A stretch of DNA of 64,000 nucleotides, from NCBI GenBank assembly GCA_963789885.1, contig CAWBNB010000030.1, positions 372,001-436,000 of the forward strand, in the 5' to 3' direction. The DNA is from DATEDA01 sp963789885 (GTDB lineage: Bacteria; Pseudomonadota; Gammaproteobacteria; Burkholderiales; SG8-39). The translations under genes were made by a program, and so were the position numbers. The notes under the pieces were generated by a model. The model had not been told where the DNA came from and did no database searches. It saw only the letters and a list, made by a program, of their open reading frames with translations. Shown piece after piece: positions 43,630-52,383 of the stretch (position 1 is the stretch's first letter; the number at the start of each line of letters is the position of its first letter).

Positions 43630-44472
43630 TCAATCCGGCGTGATGACGGTGGTACCCGACTTCGCGAACACCCACGCGATCGCGATGCCGCCGCCGAGCG
43701 CGTAGTTCTGCTTGACCAGCGGGCTCTGGTCGAACACTGCACCGCTCAGGTTGTCGTAGCGGACGTAGGCGCCGACCCAGAACTCGCCGATGTGCCGGCT
43801 GAGCGAGGCGAAGAAGGTCGCGCCCGAGTAGCCGCCGGGCGCGGTGTACGCCGGGCGATCGGGCGTGGCGTACTGCTGCGGGACGCCGTAGAAGTACTCG
43901 TGGTACTTCTGCGTGCCGAAGAGCGGGCCGGCGCTAAAGCCGACGTTCCAGCGACCGCCGAGGAACTCGGGTCGCACGTCCAGGTTGAGGTTCGGGTAGA
44001 AGATCCAGCCCTGGTTCTCCCAGTGCGGTGAGGTGTTGAAGGCGAACACCGCGCGCACCGGCAGGCGCAGCCGCAGGCGGTAGTTGTAGTCGATCTTCCG
44101 GTCGCGCGCGAGCAGGATATCGACGACCGGTCCCACTTCGACCGTCGCGTCGAGGTCGGGCATGCCGGCGCGTGGGCTGTCCTGGCTGTTGTTGACGGGC
44201 GGCGTCGCGTACATGCTGACGTCGAGCTCGACGCGGTCGGACTGGAAGAAGATGCCGCGGATGCCCTCGCGGTCGACCTTGAAGTAGTCGCCGCGATAGG
44301 CGAAGAACGGGAACGGGTACAGGTAGCCCTGGCTCTGGTTGGAGCCGCGGTAGTCCGGCAGGTAAAGGCCGAGCGGTCCGACGCCGACCTCCCACAGCGG
44401 CCGCTCGACCGCGCGCGCCGCCTGCGGCAGCACGGCGGCGACGAGCGCGAGCGCGGCGAGGAGGCGCCGCAC
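43630..44472 (-). CDS. MipA/OmpV family outer-membrane protein
   Basis: 280 residues. Signal peptide about 1-21 (LLAALALVAAVLPQAARA). Beta-barrel with alternating aromatic strands: WEVGVGPLGLYLPDYRGSNQSQGYLYPFPFFAYRGDYFKVDREG, the MipA signature, ending in an aromatic-rich barrel with FASLSRHIGEFWVGAYVRYD. OM protein scaffolding murein enzymes (MipA) or a porin-like OmpV; MipA/OmpV members occur near APE loci. Adjacent to the halogenase-like gene. Confidence 0.85.
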   Translation of the reverse strand: MRRLLAALALVAAVLPQAARAVERPLWEVGVGPLGLYLPDYRGSNQSQGYLYPFPFFAYRGDYFKVDREGIRGIFFQSDRVELDVSMYATPPVNNSQDSPRAGMPDLDATVEVGPVVDILLARDRKIDYNYRLRLRLPVRAVFAFNTSPHWENQGWIFYPNLNLDVRPEFLGGRWNVGFSAGPLFGTQKYHEYFYGVPQQYATPDRPAYTAPGGYSGATFFASLSRHIGEFWVGAYVRYDNLSGAVFDQSPLVKQNYALGGGIAIAWVFAKSGTTVITPD

Positions 44473-45849
44473 CTAAGCCGCTTCCACCGGGCGGATCGCC
44501 TCGCGGCGCCGGCGCCAGGTGCGCACGCTCGTGCGCAGCCGCGCGCAGCAGAAGAAGTAGTAGATGCTGCGGAAGAGGTAGAGCCGCGGCATGACCGGCC
44601 GGAAGCGGAACACGTCGCCGGCGAGGAACGACACCACCGCCGACTGCACGCCGAGCAGGTTTTTCGGCCCCATGATGAGGTTGCGCATCGTGGGCGAGGT
44701 CATGCGGTAGATCATCCACGAGAACGTGCGCAGGCCCCGCCGGACCTGGCGGTCGAACTGCCGGTAGAGGCGCGGGGCGGCCCGCGGGTCGCGCAGCACG
44801 CCCTCGACGACGTCGGCGCCGAGGAACGCGCTGTTCATGGCGAGGTACACCCCGCTCGAGAACACCGGGTCGATGAAGCCGTACGCATCGCCGACGAGGA
44901 TGTAGCGGTCGCCGGCCATCCGGTCGGCGTAGTAGGAGTAGTTGCCGGTGGCGGTCGCGGGTCCGGTGAGCTTGGCGTCGCGCAGCCGCGCCGAGAGCTC
45001 GGGCGAGAGCGCCAGCGTCTCGAGGAAGAACTCGGTGAGGTCGCCGTTTCGCGTCTTGAGGTAGTAGGGCCAGCACACTGCGCCGACGCTCGTCGTGCCG
45101 TCCTTCAGCGGGATGAACCACATCCAGCCGTGCGGGAACCAGAAGATGCTGATGTTGCCTTCCTCGCGCCCGGGCAGGCGCTCGGCGCCGGTGAAATGGC
45201 CGAAGAGCGCGGCGCTCGAGTGCTTTTCGTTCCGCCGCTTCAGGCCGAGCTTGCCGGCGAGGAAGGTGTCGCGTCCCGACGCGTCGACGAGGAATCGCGC
45301 GCGGATGCGGCCGGTTCCGCCGGCGTCGTCGGCGAACGCGGCCTCGACGCCGTCCGGATCGAACTCGACGGCGGTCACGCGCGTCCCCTCGTGGACCTGC
45401 GCGCCACGTTCCGCGCAGTGCCGCAGCAGCAGATGATCGAACTCGGAGCGCCGCACCTGGTAGGCATACGGCCACGCCGGGTCGAGCTGCTCGCTGAAGT
45501 CGAACGTGAGCGAGCGGCCGTGCTCGGCGGAGCAGAACTCCGCGCCGTGCTTGATCATCGCGATCGACTCGACCTTCGCCCGGACCCCGAGGCGCTCGAA
45601 GAGCGGCAGGTTGAGCGGCAGCAGCGACTCGCCGATGTGGAAGCGGGGGTGCCGGTCCTTCTCGGCCACGACCACCTCGTACCCCCGGCCGGCGAGCAGG
45701 GTGGCGATCGTGGAGCCGGCGGGACCGCCTCCGATCACGAGCACGTCGCAGCGGGCGGCCGGGACAGGACCGGCAGGGGCGGACGTTGAGGGTGTCGAAG
45801 ATGCGGCAGGCTGCACGGGAACCTCTGGCAGGCGGTGAAAATCTACCAC
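44473..45849 (-). CDS. Flavin-dependent halogenase-like monooxygenase
   Basis: 458 residues from GTG 45849 (the first about 33 residues are Pro/Ser-rich; a later start is possible). FAD site VIGGGPAGSTIATLLAGRG at residues 38-56, HIGESLLPLNLP (GES loop) at 71-82, the halogenase fingerprint WxWxIP as WMWFIP at residues 242-247, and VGDAYGFIDPVFSSGVYLAM near 315. This group (Trp_halogenase-like) uses FADH2 and chloride/bromide; xanthomonadins, the related aryl polyenes, are brominated. The last about 60 residues carry a basic tail with FFCC. Some WxWxIP homologues do not halogenate, so activity is inferred. Confidence 0.8.
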   Translation of the reverse strand: MVDFHRLPEVPVQPAASSTPSTSAPAGPVPAARCDVLVIGGGPAGSTIATLLAGRGYEVVVAEKDRHPRFHIGESLLPLNLPLFERLGVRAKVESIAMIKHGAEFCSAEHGRSLTFDFSEQLDPAWPYAYQVRRSEFDHLLLRHCAERGAQVHEGTRVTAVEFDPDGVEAAFADDAGGTGRIRARFLVDASGRDTFLAGKLGLKRRNEKHSSAALFGHFTGAERLPGREEGNISIFWFPHGWMWFIPLKDGTTSVGAVCWPYYLKTRNGDLTEFFLETLALSPELSARLRDAKLTGPATATGNYSYYADRMAGDRYILVGDAYGFIDPVFSSGVYLAMNSAFLGADVVEGVLRDPRAAPRLYRQFDRQVRRGLRTFSWMIYRMTSPTMRNLIMGPKNLLGVQSAVVSFLAGDVFRFRPVMPRLYLFRSIYYFFCCARLRTSVRTWRRRREAIRPVEAA

Positions 45850-45893
45850 GACCCGCGTGGAGCCGGCGGCTCGCCTCTGGAATAATCGGGCGC

Positions 45894-46730
45894 ATGTCGC
45901 CCGATTCGATCCACGCCGGGGCGGGCCCGGCCGCGCGGCCCTGGCGGCCCGCCGCGGCGCTCAAGGCGAGCGTGGTGCTGCACGCCGGCGGCCTCGCGGT
46001 GCTCGCCGTGGCGCCCGAGGCCTGGACCGCGGTGCTGGCCGCGGTCGCGGCCAACCACCTGGCGCTCTTCGGCGCGAGCTTTGCGCCGCGGAGCGACCTG
46101 CTCGGCCCCAACCTGACGCGCCTGCCGGACGCGGCGGTGGCTCGCCGCGAGATCGCAATCACCTTCGACGACGGCCCCGATCCGGAGATCACGCCGCGGG
46201 TACTCGATCGTCTCGACCGGGCCGGCGCGCGCGGGACGTTCTTCTGCGTCGGAGCTCGCGCGGCGGCGCACCCGGGTGTCGTGCGCGAGATCGTGCGCCG
46301 CGGCCATGCGGTGGAGAACCACAGCCAGCAGCATTCGACCGCGTTCGGCTGGTACGGACCCGATCGCCTGCGCCGCGAGATCGGCGCCGCCCAGGACACG
46401 CTCGGCCGCCTCGCCGGACGCGCACCGGCGTTCTTCCGCGCGCCGTTCGGCGTGCGCAGCCCGTTCGTCGACCCGGTGCTCGCGCGCCTCGGCCTCGCCT
46501 ACGTCTCATGGACGCGCCGCGGCTACGATACGGTCGATGCCGATGCCGCGCGCGTGCTCGCGCGGCTCGCCGGCCGGCTCGACGCTGGCGACGTGCTCGT
46601 GCTGCACGACGGCGTCGCGACCGGTGCACAGCGCGGGCAGCCGGCGGTGCTCGAGGTGCTCCCGCGGCTCCTCGAGTTGGCGGCGGGGCGCGGGCTGAAG
46701 CCGGTCACGCTCGGCACCGCCTGCGGGTGA
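45894..46730 (+). CDS. Polysaccharide deacetylase family protein
   Basis: 278 residues from ATG 45894. Residues about 20-65 contain an N-terminal hydrophobic segment; NodB domain after that: ITFDDGPDPEITPRVLDRL (TFDDGP catalytic), HAVENHSQQHST (metal His) and RAPFGVRSP. Deacetylates an N- or O-acetyl group of a glycan, in the periplasm. In this cluster it may process the sugar attached to the polyene; that is inferred. Its stop overlaps the next GTG start. Confidence 0.85.
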   Translation: MSPDSIHAGAGPAARPWRPAAALKASVVLHAGGLAVLAVAPEAWTAVLAAVAANHLALFGASFAPRSDLLGPNLTRLPDAAVARREIAITFDDGPDPEITPRVLDRLDRAGARGTFFCVGARAAAHPGVVREIVRRGHAVENHSQQHSTAFGWYGPDRLRREIGAAQDTLGRLAGRAPAFFRAPFGVRSPFVDPVLARLGLAYVSWTRRGYDTVDADAARVLARLAGRLDAGDVLVLHDGVATGAQRGQPAVLEVLPRLLELAAGRGLKPVTLGTACG

Positions 46731-47437
46731 CCGACCCGGCGCTCGAGCGCGTCTTCGACGCCGCCGCCCGCCGGTACGCGCCGGCCGGGCGGTTCGCCCG
46801 CCACTTCGCCCGCGGCAAACTGGGAGGCGACCCGGTCTTCGCCGAGATCCTGCGCCGGGGGCTGATCCCGGACGGCGCGCGCCTCCTCGACCTCGGCTGC
46901 GGACAGGGGATCCTCCTCGCGCTGCTGGTCGCGGCGCGCGATCAGTACCGCGCCGGCACGTGGCCGGCCGGGTGGCCGCCGCCGCCGGCGCGTTTCGCGC
47001 TGCGCGGCATCGATTTCCTCGCCAAGGACGTCGCACGCGGCAACGTGGCGCTCGGGGGGGAGGGGACAGTGGAGCGGGGGGACTTGCGCACCGCGCCGCT
47101 GCCGCCGGCCGACGTCGTGGTGCTGATGGACGTGCTGCACTACCTCGAGCCCGACGCGCAGGATCGCCTCCTCAAGCGCATCGTGCAGGCACTCGGTCCC
47201 CGGGGGCTCTTCCTGACCCGGGTCGGCGATCCGTCGGTCGGGTTCGTCGCTGCGTTCTCCTGGGGCCTCGATCAGGCGGTCGCCTTTGCCCGCGGCCAGG
47301 GGCTGCACCGGTTTCACCGCCGCAGCATCGCGGAGTGGCGGGATGCGCTCGAGCGGCACGGGCTCGCCGTCACGGCGGAGCCGATAAACGGCGGGAGGCT
47401 CTTCGCGAACGTGCTGCTGGTGGGGCGGAAGCGCTAG
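46727..47437 (+). CDS. Class I SAM-dependent methyltransferase (end of aryl-polyene cluster)
   Basis: 236 residues from GTG 46727, overlapping the deacetylase stop. SAM motif LLDLGCGQGILLALL, then DVVVLMDVLHYLEPDAQDRLL and LGPRGLFLTRV as motifs II/III. Similar to small-molecule methyltransferases. Partner of the deacetylase, but its substrate is unknown; it is one of two methyltransferases in the cluster. Confidence 0.82.
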   Translation: MTDPALERVFDAAARRYAPAGRFARHFARGKLGGDPVFAEILRRGLIPDGARLLDLGCGQGILLALLVAARDQYRAGTWPAGWPPPPARFALRGIDFLAKDVARGNVALGGEGTVERGDLRTAPLPPADVVVLMDVLHYLEPDAQDRLLKRIVQALGPRGLFLTRVGDPSVGFVAAFSWGLDQAVAFARGQGLHRFHRRSIAEWRDALERHGLAVTAEPINGGRLFANVLLVGRKR

Positions 47438-47465
47438 AGCGGGAACGCCGCCGAAGGGGCGGCGG

Positions 47466-47546
47466 CTAGCGCTTCCTGTTGAACGGCTCGTACACCCACT
47501 CGGCCTCGATCTGGCGCTCGCGGGTCGCGACGCGGACTCGCACCGG
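47466..47546 (-). pseudogene. 3'-fragment of a DUF2188 gene (direct repeat copy)
   Basis: The last about 26 codons (ending VYEPFNRKR then TAG at 47468-47466) are nearly identical to the 3' end of the intact DUF2188 gene at 50996-51220; 50 bp are identical and 5 mismatches occur in the next 31. Upstream codons do not continue the gene. It is a truncated copy in the same orientation, forming a direct repeat that brackets 47.5-51.0 kb. Confidence 0.8.
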
Positions 47547-47692
47547 CAGCGCGCGGATCGTTCGGACCCGTCGCCGCCGCCGGGTCGAAAGCAGACCTTC
47601 GCAGAGTCGCCTCCCGGCGAAAATCGGCTGTATCGCCCCGTCGCTGAAAGCGGTCGTGGCGCCGGGCGGTGGCTAGCGAGAAGCTGAACGAG

Positions 47693-48430
47693 TCAGCGAA
47701 AGGCGTCCCGCGACGACGGGCGGCCCACGACCGGCGGCTCGATCTCGCGCTCAAGCATCGTGCGATAGACGAGGCCGCCGAGCGCCGCACCGACGAGTGG
47801 CGCAAGCCAGAACAGCCAGAGTTGCTGGACATAAGCCATCCCCGCGAAGAGGGCCGGGGCGGTGCTGCGCGCGGGATTGACCGACGTGTTCGTGACCGGG
47901 ATGCTGATGAGGTGAATGAGCGTCAACGCGAGCCCGATCGTGAGGCCGGCGAATCCGACGGGCGCGCGCTGATGCGTCGCGCCGAGGATGACGATTAGAA
48001 ACATGAACGTCATCACGACCTCGGTGACGATCGCGGCGCCCATGCTGTACTTGCCGGGCGAGAGCGAGCCGAAGCCGTTCGAAGCAAAGCCCGCCGACGG
48101 GTCGAAGCCCGCGCGGCCGGTCGCGATGACATACAGGACCGCCGCGGCGACGATCGCGCCGGCAAGCTGCGCTACCCAATAGGGCAAGAGGTACGCGGCC
48201 GGAAACCGGCCACCAGCCCACAGCCCGAAGGACACCGCTGGGTTGAAGTGACCGCCCGAGATCGGCCCGAGGGCATAGGCGGCGGTGAGGACCGAGAGAC
48301 CAAATGCAAGCGAAACGCCGGCGAATCCAATCCCGAGCTCGGGAAACGCCGCGGCAAGCACCGCCGAGCCACAGCCGCCGAGGACCAGCCAGAACGTACC
48401 GAGGAATTCAGCGAGGAGCTTCGCGGACAT
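47693..48430 (-). CDS. aqpZ: Aquaporin Z
   Basis: 245 residues, MIP family, six helices. Two NPA motifs, GHFNPAVSFGLW and TNTSVNPARSTAPALF, plus the water-selective Arg after the second NPA. The aromatic/arginine filter residues suggest a water channel rather than a glycerol facilitator. ATG 48430 with AGGAGATCCGC upstream. It is the main gene of the direct-repeat-flanked segment. The C-terminal tail (MLEREIEPPVVGRPSSRD) is soluble. Confidence 0.92.
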   Translation of the reverse strand: MSAKLLAEFLGTFWLVLGGCGSAVLAAAFPELGIGFAGVSLAFGLSVLTAAYALGPISGGHFNPAVSFGLWAGGRFPAAYLLPYWVAQLAGAIVAAAVLYVIATGRAGFDPSAGFASNGFGSLSPGKYSMGAAIVTEVVMTFMFLIVILGATHQRAPVGFAGLTIGLALTLIHLISIPVTNTSVNPARSTAPALFAGMAYVQQLWLFWLAPLVGAALGGLVYRTMLEREIEPPVVGRPSSRDAFR

Positions 48431-48926
48431 GCGGATCTCCTGGTTGGAAGCGCGTCGCGAATGGTGCACCCGGCTTATGACATTTGCAAGCCAGAGCGAC
48501 AGCGGTTGCCGCTTCCGAGGCCAACGTCCATACCTCCGCAGTATGAGCGAGCAGGCTGCCGAGGAGCGCAAAGCACTCGACGAGGGTAAGCCCGTAACCA
48601 CGGCGTCGTGCCGGGACGACGTCGCAGCCAAGAAGTAAGCGAGGTTGGGGCTGAGGCATCGCAGCCAAGGAGGACGTACGTGAGGCCCCCCGGATCTCTA
48701 TCACGATGCAGGGAATCCAGGCGGCGGGCACTTCCTCTCCGGTGCGGAGAAAGTTCATCGCTGACCCCCCACGTCGCCGCCGAGGATGCGGCGCGCACAG
48801 CGAAGCTGCAATGCGACGGCGCACAGGTTTAAGCGGACCGCAACCGGCGCGGTGTGCGGAGCGCCCCAGTGCTTGGCTACGTTCTCGAGGGCGATCGACG
48901 CCACGTCTCCATCCGCGCGCCGCGGC
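48431..48926. other. Gene-poor gap upstream of aqpZ
   Basis: 496 bp without a convincing gene. A 31-codon frame (48543-48638, MSEQAAEERKALDEGKPVTT-, ends KK) is open but lacks a ribosome site and cannot be supported. No tRNA or clear hairpin was seen. Base composition is more AT-rich and less coding-like than the flanks. Confidence 0.4.
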
Positions 48927-49586
48927 TCAGAGCTCGGCGGCGGCGAGCGCGCCAAGGCGCAGCAGCTCGTCCTGCAGCCGCTGGCGGATCCGGCCGCACT
49001 CCGCGCGGGAGGCGTCGCGCGGGACCGCGACCGGCTCGCCGGCGTGCACGACGATCCGCGCGAACGGGAGCGGAATGCGCGAACGGTCCCACGAGCGCAG
49101 CCGGATCGCACCACGCATCGCGCAGCCGATCGGGACGATCGGCCGGCCGGACAGCTTCGCGGCGATGACCGGGCCGAGCTTCGCGACATGCGCCGGGCCG
49201 CGCGGGCCGTCGGCGACGAATCCGACGCACTCCCCGCGCCGCGCAAGGTCGATCATGTGCTCCAGCGCCTCGTCACCACCGCGCGACGACGATCCCCGCA
49301 CGCTACGCAACCCGAGGCGGTGAGCGACGCGCGCGGCGATCTCGCCGTCGCGGCTGCGGCTGATCAGCACCGCAAAGCGCGTGCCGCGGAAGTAGTCGGC
49401 AAAGAAACCCATGTCCTCGTGCCACATCGCGCCGATGAACGCTTCGCCGCCCCGCGCCCTCGCAAGCAGTCCGCGATCGTCGACCCTGACGCGGCACGTG
49501 CCGATGATGCCGCGCAGTATTACCGGCGCGATGCCGGCCACAGCGCTTGCGCCGAGCTCGAACCAAATCTGATGCGAGGACAGCAT
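48927..49586 (-). CDS. DUF374 lysophospholipid acyltransferase-like protein
   Basis: 219 residues, DUF374 family. The pattern WHEDMGFFADYFRG, SRSRDGEIAARVAHRLG, SRGGDEALEHMIDLAR, FVADGPRGPAHVAKLGPVIAAKLSGRPIVPI is characteristic: an LPLAT-like fold. Likely acylates a lipid at the inner membrane. The 5' end overlaps a truncated minus-strand frame (49520-49924). Confidence 0.8.
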   Translation of the reverse strand: MLSSHQIWFELGASAVAGIAPVILRGIIGTCRVRVDDRGLLARARGGEAFIGAMWHEDMGFFADYFRGTRFAVLISRSRDGEIAARVAHRLGLRSVRGSSSRGGDEALEHMIDLARRGECVGFVADGPRGPAHVAKLGPVIAAKLSGRPIVPIGCAMRGAIRLRSWDRSRIPLPFARIVVHAGEPVAVPRDASRAECGRIRQRLQDELLRLGALAAAEL

Positions 49587-49924
49587 CTATCGCGGGGGCG
49601 GTCAAGATGGGCCGCCATAATAGCAGCGCCGCGACCGGCTTCAGCGCGGCGGCGATCCGAAGAAGCTCCGGAATGCCGCCACGGCCCGGTCCACTCCTCC
49701 GGAGTGGCAAGCGCTTTGACCTTCCTGCATAGATTTGTGAACACGCGGCCCTTTTTCACGATCTCGGCCATCCCGGCCAGGAAGCCCTCGCCTCTGAGGC
49801 TCTTGTAGCAAAGCGTTAGCGTGTACTCGAGACGCCCGAACGCCACCACAACATCGCCAATCGCTGCGCGGAACGCGTCTGCAAATTTGTCTTCGATCTG
49901 GAACGTTGTGGTGTCGTTTGCCAT
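49520..49924 (-). pseudogene. Truncated hypothetical protein
   Basis: 134-codon frame. The first about 75 residues (MANDTTTFQIEDKFADAFRA...LEYTLTLCYKSLRGEGFLAG) look like a genuine folded helical protein with a good GGGAGAAACGCT ribosome site, but after VKALATPEEW the chain becomes basic, Arg-rich and overlaps the DUF374 start, so I read it as a gene whose 3' part was replaced. Family not recognised. Confidence 0.5.
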
Positions 49925-50108
49925 AGCGTTTCTCCCTCAGGTAGTCTTTGCTTCGAGCCGGCGCAGTAGATTCGCGACCGTAGCCGCGGGGACTTGTACA
50001 TTGGTGCTGGGTGCCGTAGCGCCGCGGCGCTACGCGCCGCGGGGGCCAGGTCAGAGCGGGCCGAGACTGCTGCACAATGCAATATCACATCGGCCAAAGA
50101 GGAGACAG

Positions 50109-50720
50109 ATGCGGCCCATCGCTGAATTCACTAAGACCACGCTGATCGGTGGCGTCCTCGTCATCATTCCGGTGTACCTGAGCGTGCTCTTGCTGTTGAA
50201 GGCATTCGCCGGCGTGGTCGGGCTGGTCGCGCCCATCACCGAGGGACTGCCCGTGACCCTGCCGTTCCGCGAGGTGATCGCGATGTTGGTGCTGATCGGC
50301 GTCTGCTTCGTCTGTGGGATCGCGGTGCGCACGGGCCCGGGCCTGCGGGCGAAGAACGCGCTCGAGCGGTCAGTGCTCGAGAAAATTCCAGGCTATGCAC
50401 TGATCCGCGGGCTCGCGGGCCGTATCGCCGGCCAAACCGACGAGCAAACCTTCGCCGTAGTGTTGGTGGAAATCGAGGATGCCCTCGTGCCGGCCTTCCT
50501 TGTCGAGGACTGCGGCGACGGCCAGTGCGCGGTATTCGTGCCCTCGGTGCCCACGCCTGCCGCCGGCTCGATCTACATCATCGCGAACGAGCGCGTGCAT
50601 CCGGTCGACGTGCCATTCACGCTGGCCGTGAGCGTGATTTCGAAGTGGGGTGCGGGTGCGGGTGAGTTGCTGGCAGGCATGAAGCGCGCCGCACAGAAGT
50701 CCGCGCCGGTCAACGTGTGA
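50109..50720 (+). CDS. DUF502 family membrane protein
   Basis: 203 residues. Two membrane helices near the N-terminus (TTLIGGVLVIIPVYLSVLLLL and VIAMLVLIGVCFVCGIAVRT) and a soluble part with LERSVLEKIPGYALIRGLAGRI and VSVISKWGAG match DUF502 (PF04367). Function unknown; membrane-stress or lipid roles are proposed for the family but not seen here. An AGGAGACAG site precedes the ATG. Confidence 0.85.
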   Translation: MRPIAEFTKTTLIGGVLVIIPVYLSVLLLLKAFAGVVGLVAPITEGLPVTLPFREVIAMLVLIGVCFVCGIAVRTGPGLRAKNALERSVLEKIPGYALIRGLAGRIAGQTDEQTFAVVLVEIEDALVPAFLVEDCGDGQCAVFVPSVPTPAAGSIYIIANERVHPVDVPFTLAVSVISKWGAGAGELLAGMKRAAQKSAPVNV

Positions 50721-50995
50721 GTCGAGGGACGCCTGAGCGAACGACGCTTCCCAGCGCGCTCGAAGTTCCCGACAGGCTACCGCCGCGGCGGCCTTGTCGG
50801 AGGTCTTGAGGGAGATCCTGATGTCGGCTCGGGGGAAACCACCGGAGGAGGTCTTGTGGGACCTTGCAACGGAAGTAGCACCGAGCGCCCCGCCTTACGA
50901 GATTTGCTTCGCCACGCACGTCGTCCTCCAAGTCTCAGTTGGAGGGCACTTCCCGGTCACACCTCGCCCCTAGGGCTGGCTCAGGCTCCGCCCGC

Positions 50996-51220
50996 CTAGC
51001 GCTTCCTGTTGAACGGCTCGTACACCCACTCGGCCTCGATCTGGCCTTCGCGGGTCTCGACGCGAACTCGCGCCGGGCGGTTCGCCTCGGCCCAGCTGCG
51101 GGCGTAGCTCACCGCCACCTTCTTGTCGGAAAAGAAGTGATTCTGGGTGCTGCCCTTGGCGGTCACGGCCCAGCCGTAGACCGGCCCGGGATAGACGACG
51201 AAGATCGGCGTTTCGCGCAT
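50996..51220 (-). CDS. DUF2188-like small protein
   Basis: 74 residues (MRETPIFVVYPGPVYGWAVTA...EAEWVYEPFNRKR). The DUF2188 fold has an SxxG/DKKxAVxxARxxA pattern, here FFSDKKVAVSYARSWAEAN. Intact original of the fragment at 47466-47546. Function unknown. No gene or RNA was found in the 275 bp between it and the DUF502 stop (50721-50995). Confidence 0.72.
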   Translation of the reverse strand: MRETPIFVVYPGPVYGWAVTAKGSTQNHFFSDKKVAVSYARSWAEANRPARVRVETREGQIEAEWVYEPFNRKR

Positions 51221-51369
51221 CTTACTGGATGAGAAATTTGCCGCATCCGGGCGCCGAATGGGCGCCCGGCGTCGTGCCGACCGTGACGTTGTTCCTGCGG
51301 GGCATTGTCGAGCGACCGACATCCCGGGATTCGGTTCCGGACGGGACCGATCCGCCCGCCGGCGAAACG

Positions 51370-52383
51370 CTAGATCAGCCCGCGGCCCGCGAGCTCGTCC
51401 TTGACGTACGCGTAGTAGATCGGCGCCGCGATGAGGCCTGGTATCCCAAACGCCGCCTCCATCACGAGCATCGCGAGGAGGAGCTCCCAGGCGCGGGCGC
51501 GGATCTCGGTGCCGACGATGCGCGCGTTCACGAAATACTCGAGCTTGTGGATGAGCACCAGGAAGACGAGCGAGCCGACCGCCGCGCCGAGCGAGTAGGA
51601 GAGGCTGACGATCACGATCACCGTGTTCGAGATCAGGTTGCCGATCACCGGCAGGAGGCCGGCGACGAACGTGACCGCGATCATCGTCTTCAGCAGCGGC
51701 AGGTTGATGCCGAGCAGCGGGAGCACGGCCGCGAGGTAGAGCGCGGTGAGGACGGTGTTCAGCGCCGAGATTCGCACCTGCGCGAACACGATGCGCCGGA
51801 AGGCGTTCCCGAGGCGGTCGGCGCGGGCGATGAGCGCGCGGGCGAGCGGTCCGTTGGCTTCGTCCGCCCGCGCTTCGCTCAGGGCGACGAGCGCGCCGAT
51901 CGCCATGCCGGCGAGGATGTGGGCGAGGAAGCGGCCGGTTTCGCGGCCGACGGTCGGCAGCTCGCCGGCGTGGCTGCGCAGCCACTTCGCGATCGCGTCC
52001 TTGACCGCCGGCGCGTCCTCCGGCAGCGAGTCGACGACCCCCGCCGGCAGCATCGCACGCGAGCTCTCGACGATGTCGGCCATCTTCTGCAGCAGCCCGG
52101 GCAGGCTGCCGGCGTCGCTGCGGAAGAACGCGAGCAGGCCGAGCGTCGCCGCCGTCACGGCGGTCGCGACCAGCACGGCGAGCACGCCGACCGCGGCGAG
52201 CTTCGCGCGCGCCTGGCTGATGCGGACGATCTTCAGCCGCGGCGCGAGGATGTGCGTAAGCGCGTAGACGAGCAGCCCGGCGATGAGCGCCGGCAGGAGG
52301 TGGAGCGCGAGGATGCCGGCGAGCGCGACGCCAGCGAGGATCCACGCCGCGACGTCGACCCGCGTCGCCGGGGATGCGCTCAT
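51370..52383 (-). CDS. AI-2E family transporter (PerM/TqsA-like)
   Basis: 337 residues, eight predicted helices, PF01594. Typical pieces: ALTHILAPRLKIVRISQARAK, a soluble periplasmic/cytoplasmic helical part rich in Glu/Asp, and VTFVAGLLPVIGNLISNTVIVIVSL with HKLEYFVNARIVGTEI. Members export or leak small solutes such as AI-2; function in this organism is open. ATG 52383 overlaps the aminotransferase stop. Confidence 0.87.
   Translation of the reverse strand: MSASPATRVDVAAWILAGVALAGILALHLLPALIAGLLVYALTHILAPRLKIVRISQARAKLAAVGVLAVLVATAVTAATLGLLAFFRSDAGSLPGLLQKMADIVESSRAMLPAGVVDSLPEDAPAVKDAIAKWLRSHAGELPTVGRETGRFLAHILAGMAIGALVALSEARADEANGPLARALIARADRLGNAFRRIVFAQVRISALNTVLTALYLAAVLPLLGINLPLLKTMIAVTFVAGLLPVIGNLISNTVIVIVSLSYSLGAAVGSLVFLVLIHKLEYFVNARIVGTEIRARAWELLLAMLVMEAAFGIPGLIAAPIYYAYVKDELAGRGLI

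Noticed and set aside
48543..48638. 31-codon ORF upstream of aqpZ
   Set aside because: No ribosome site, family or conservation visible.
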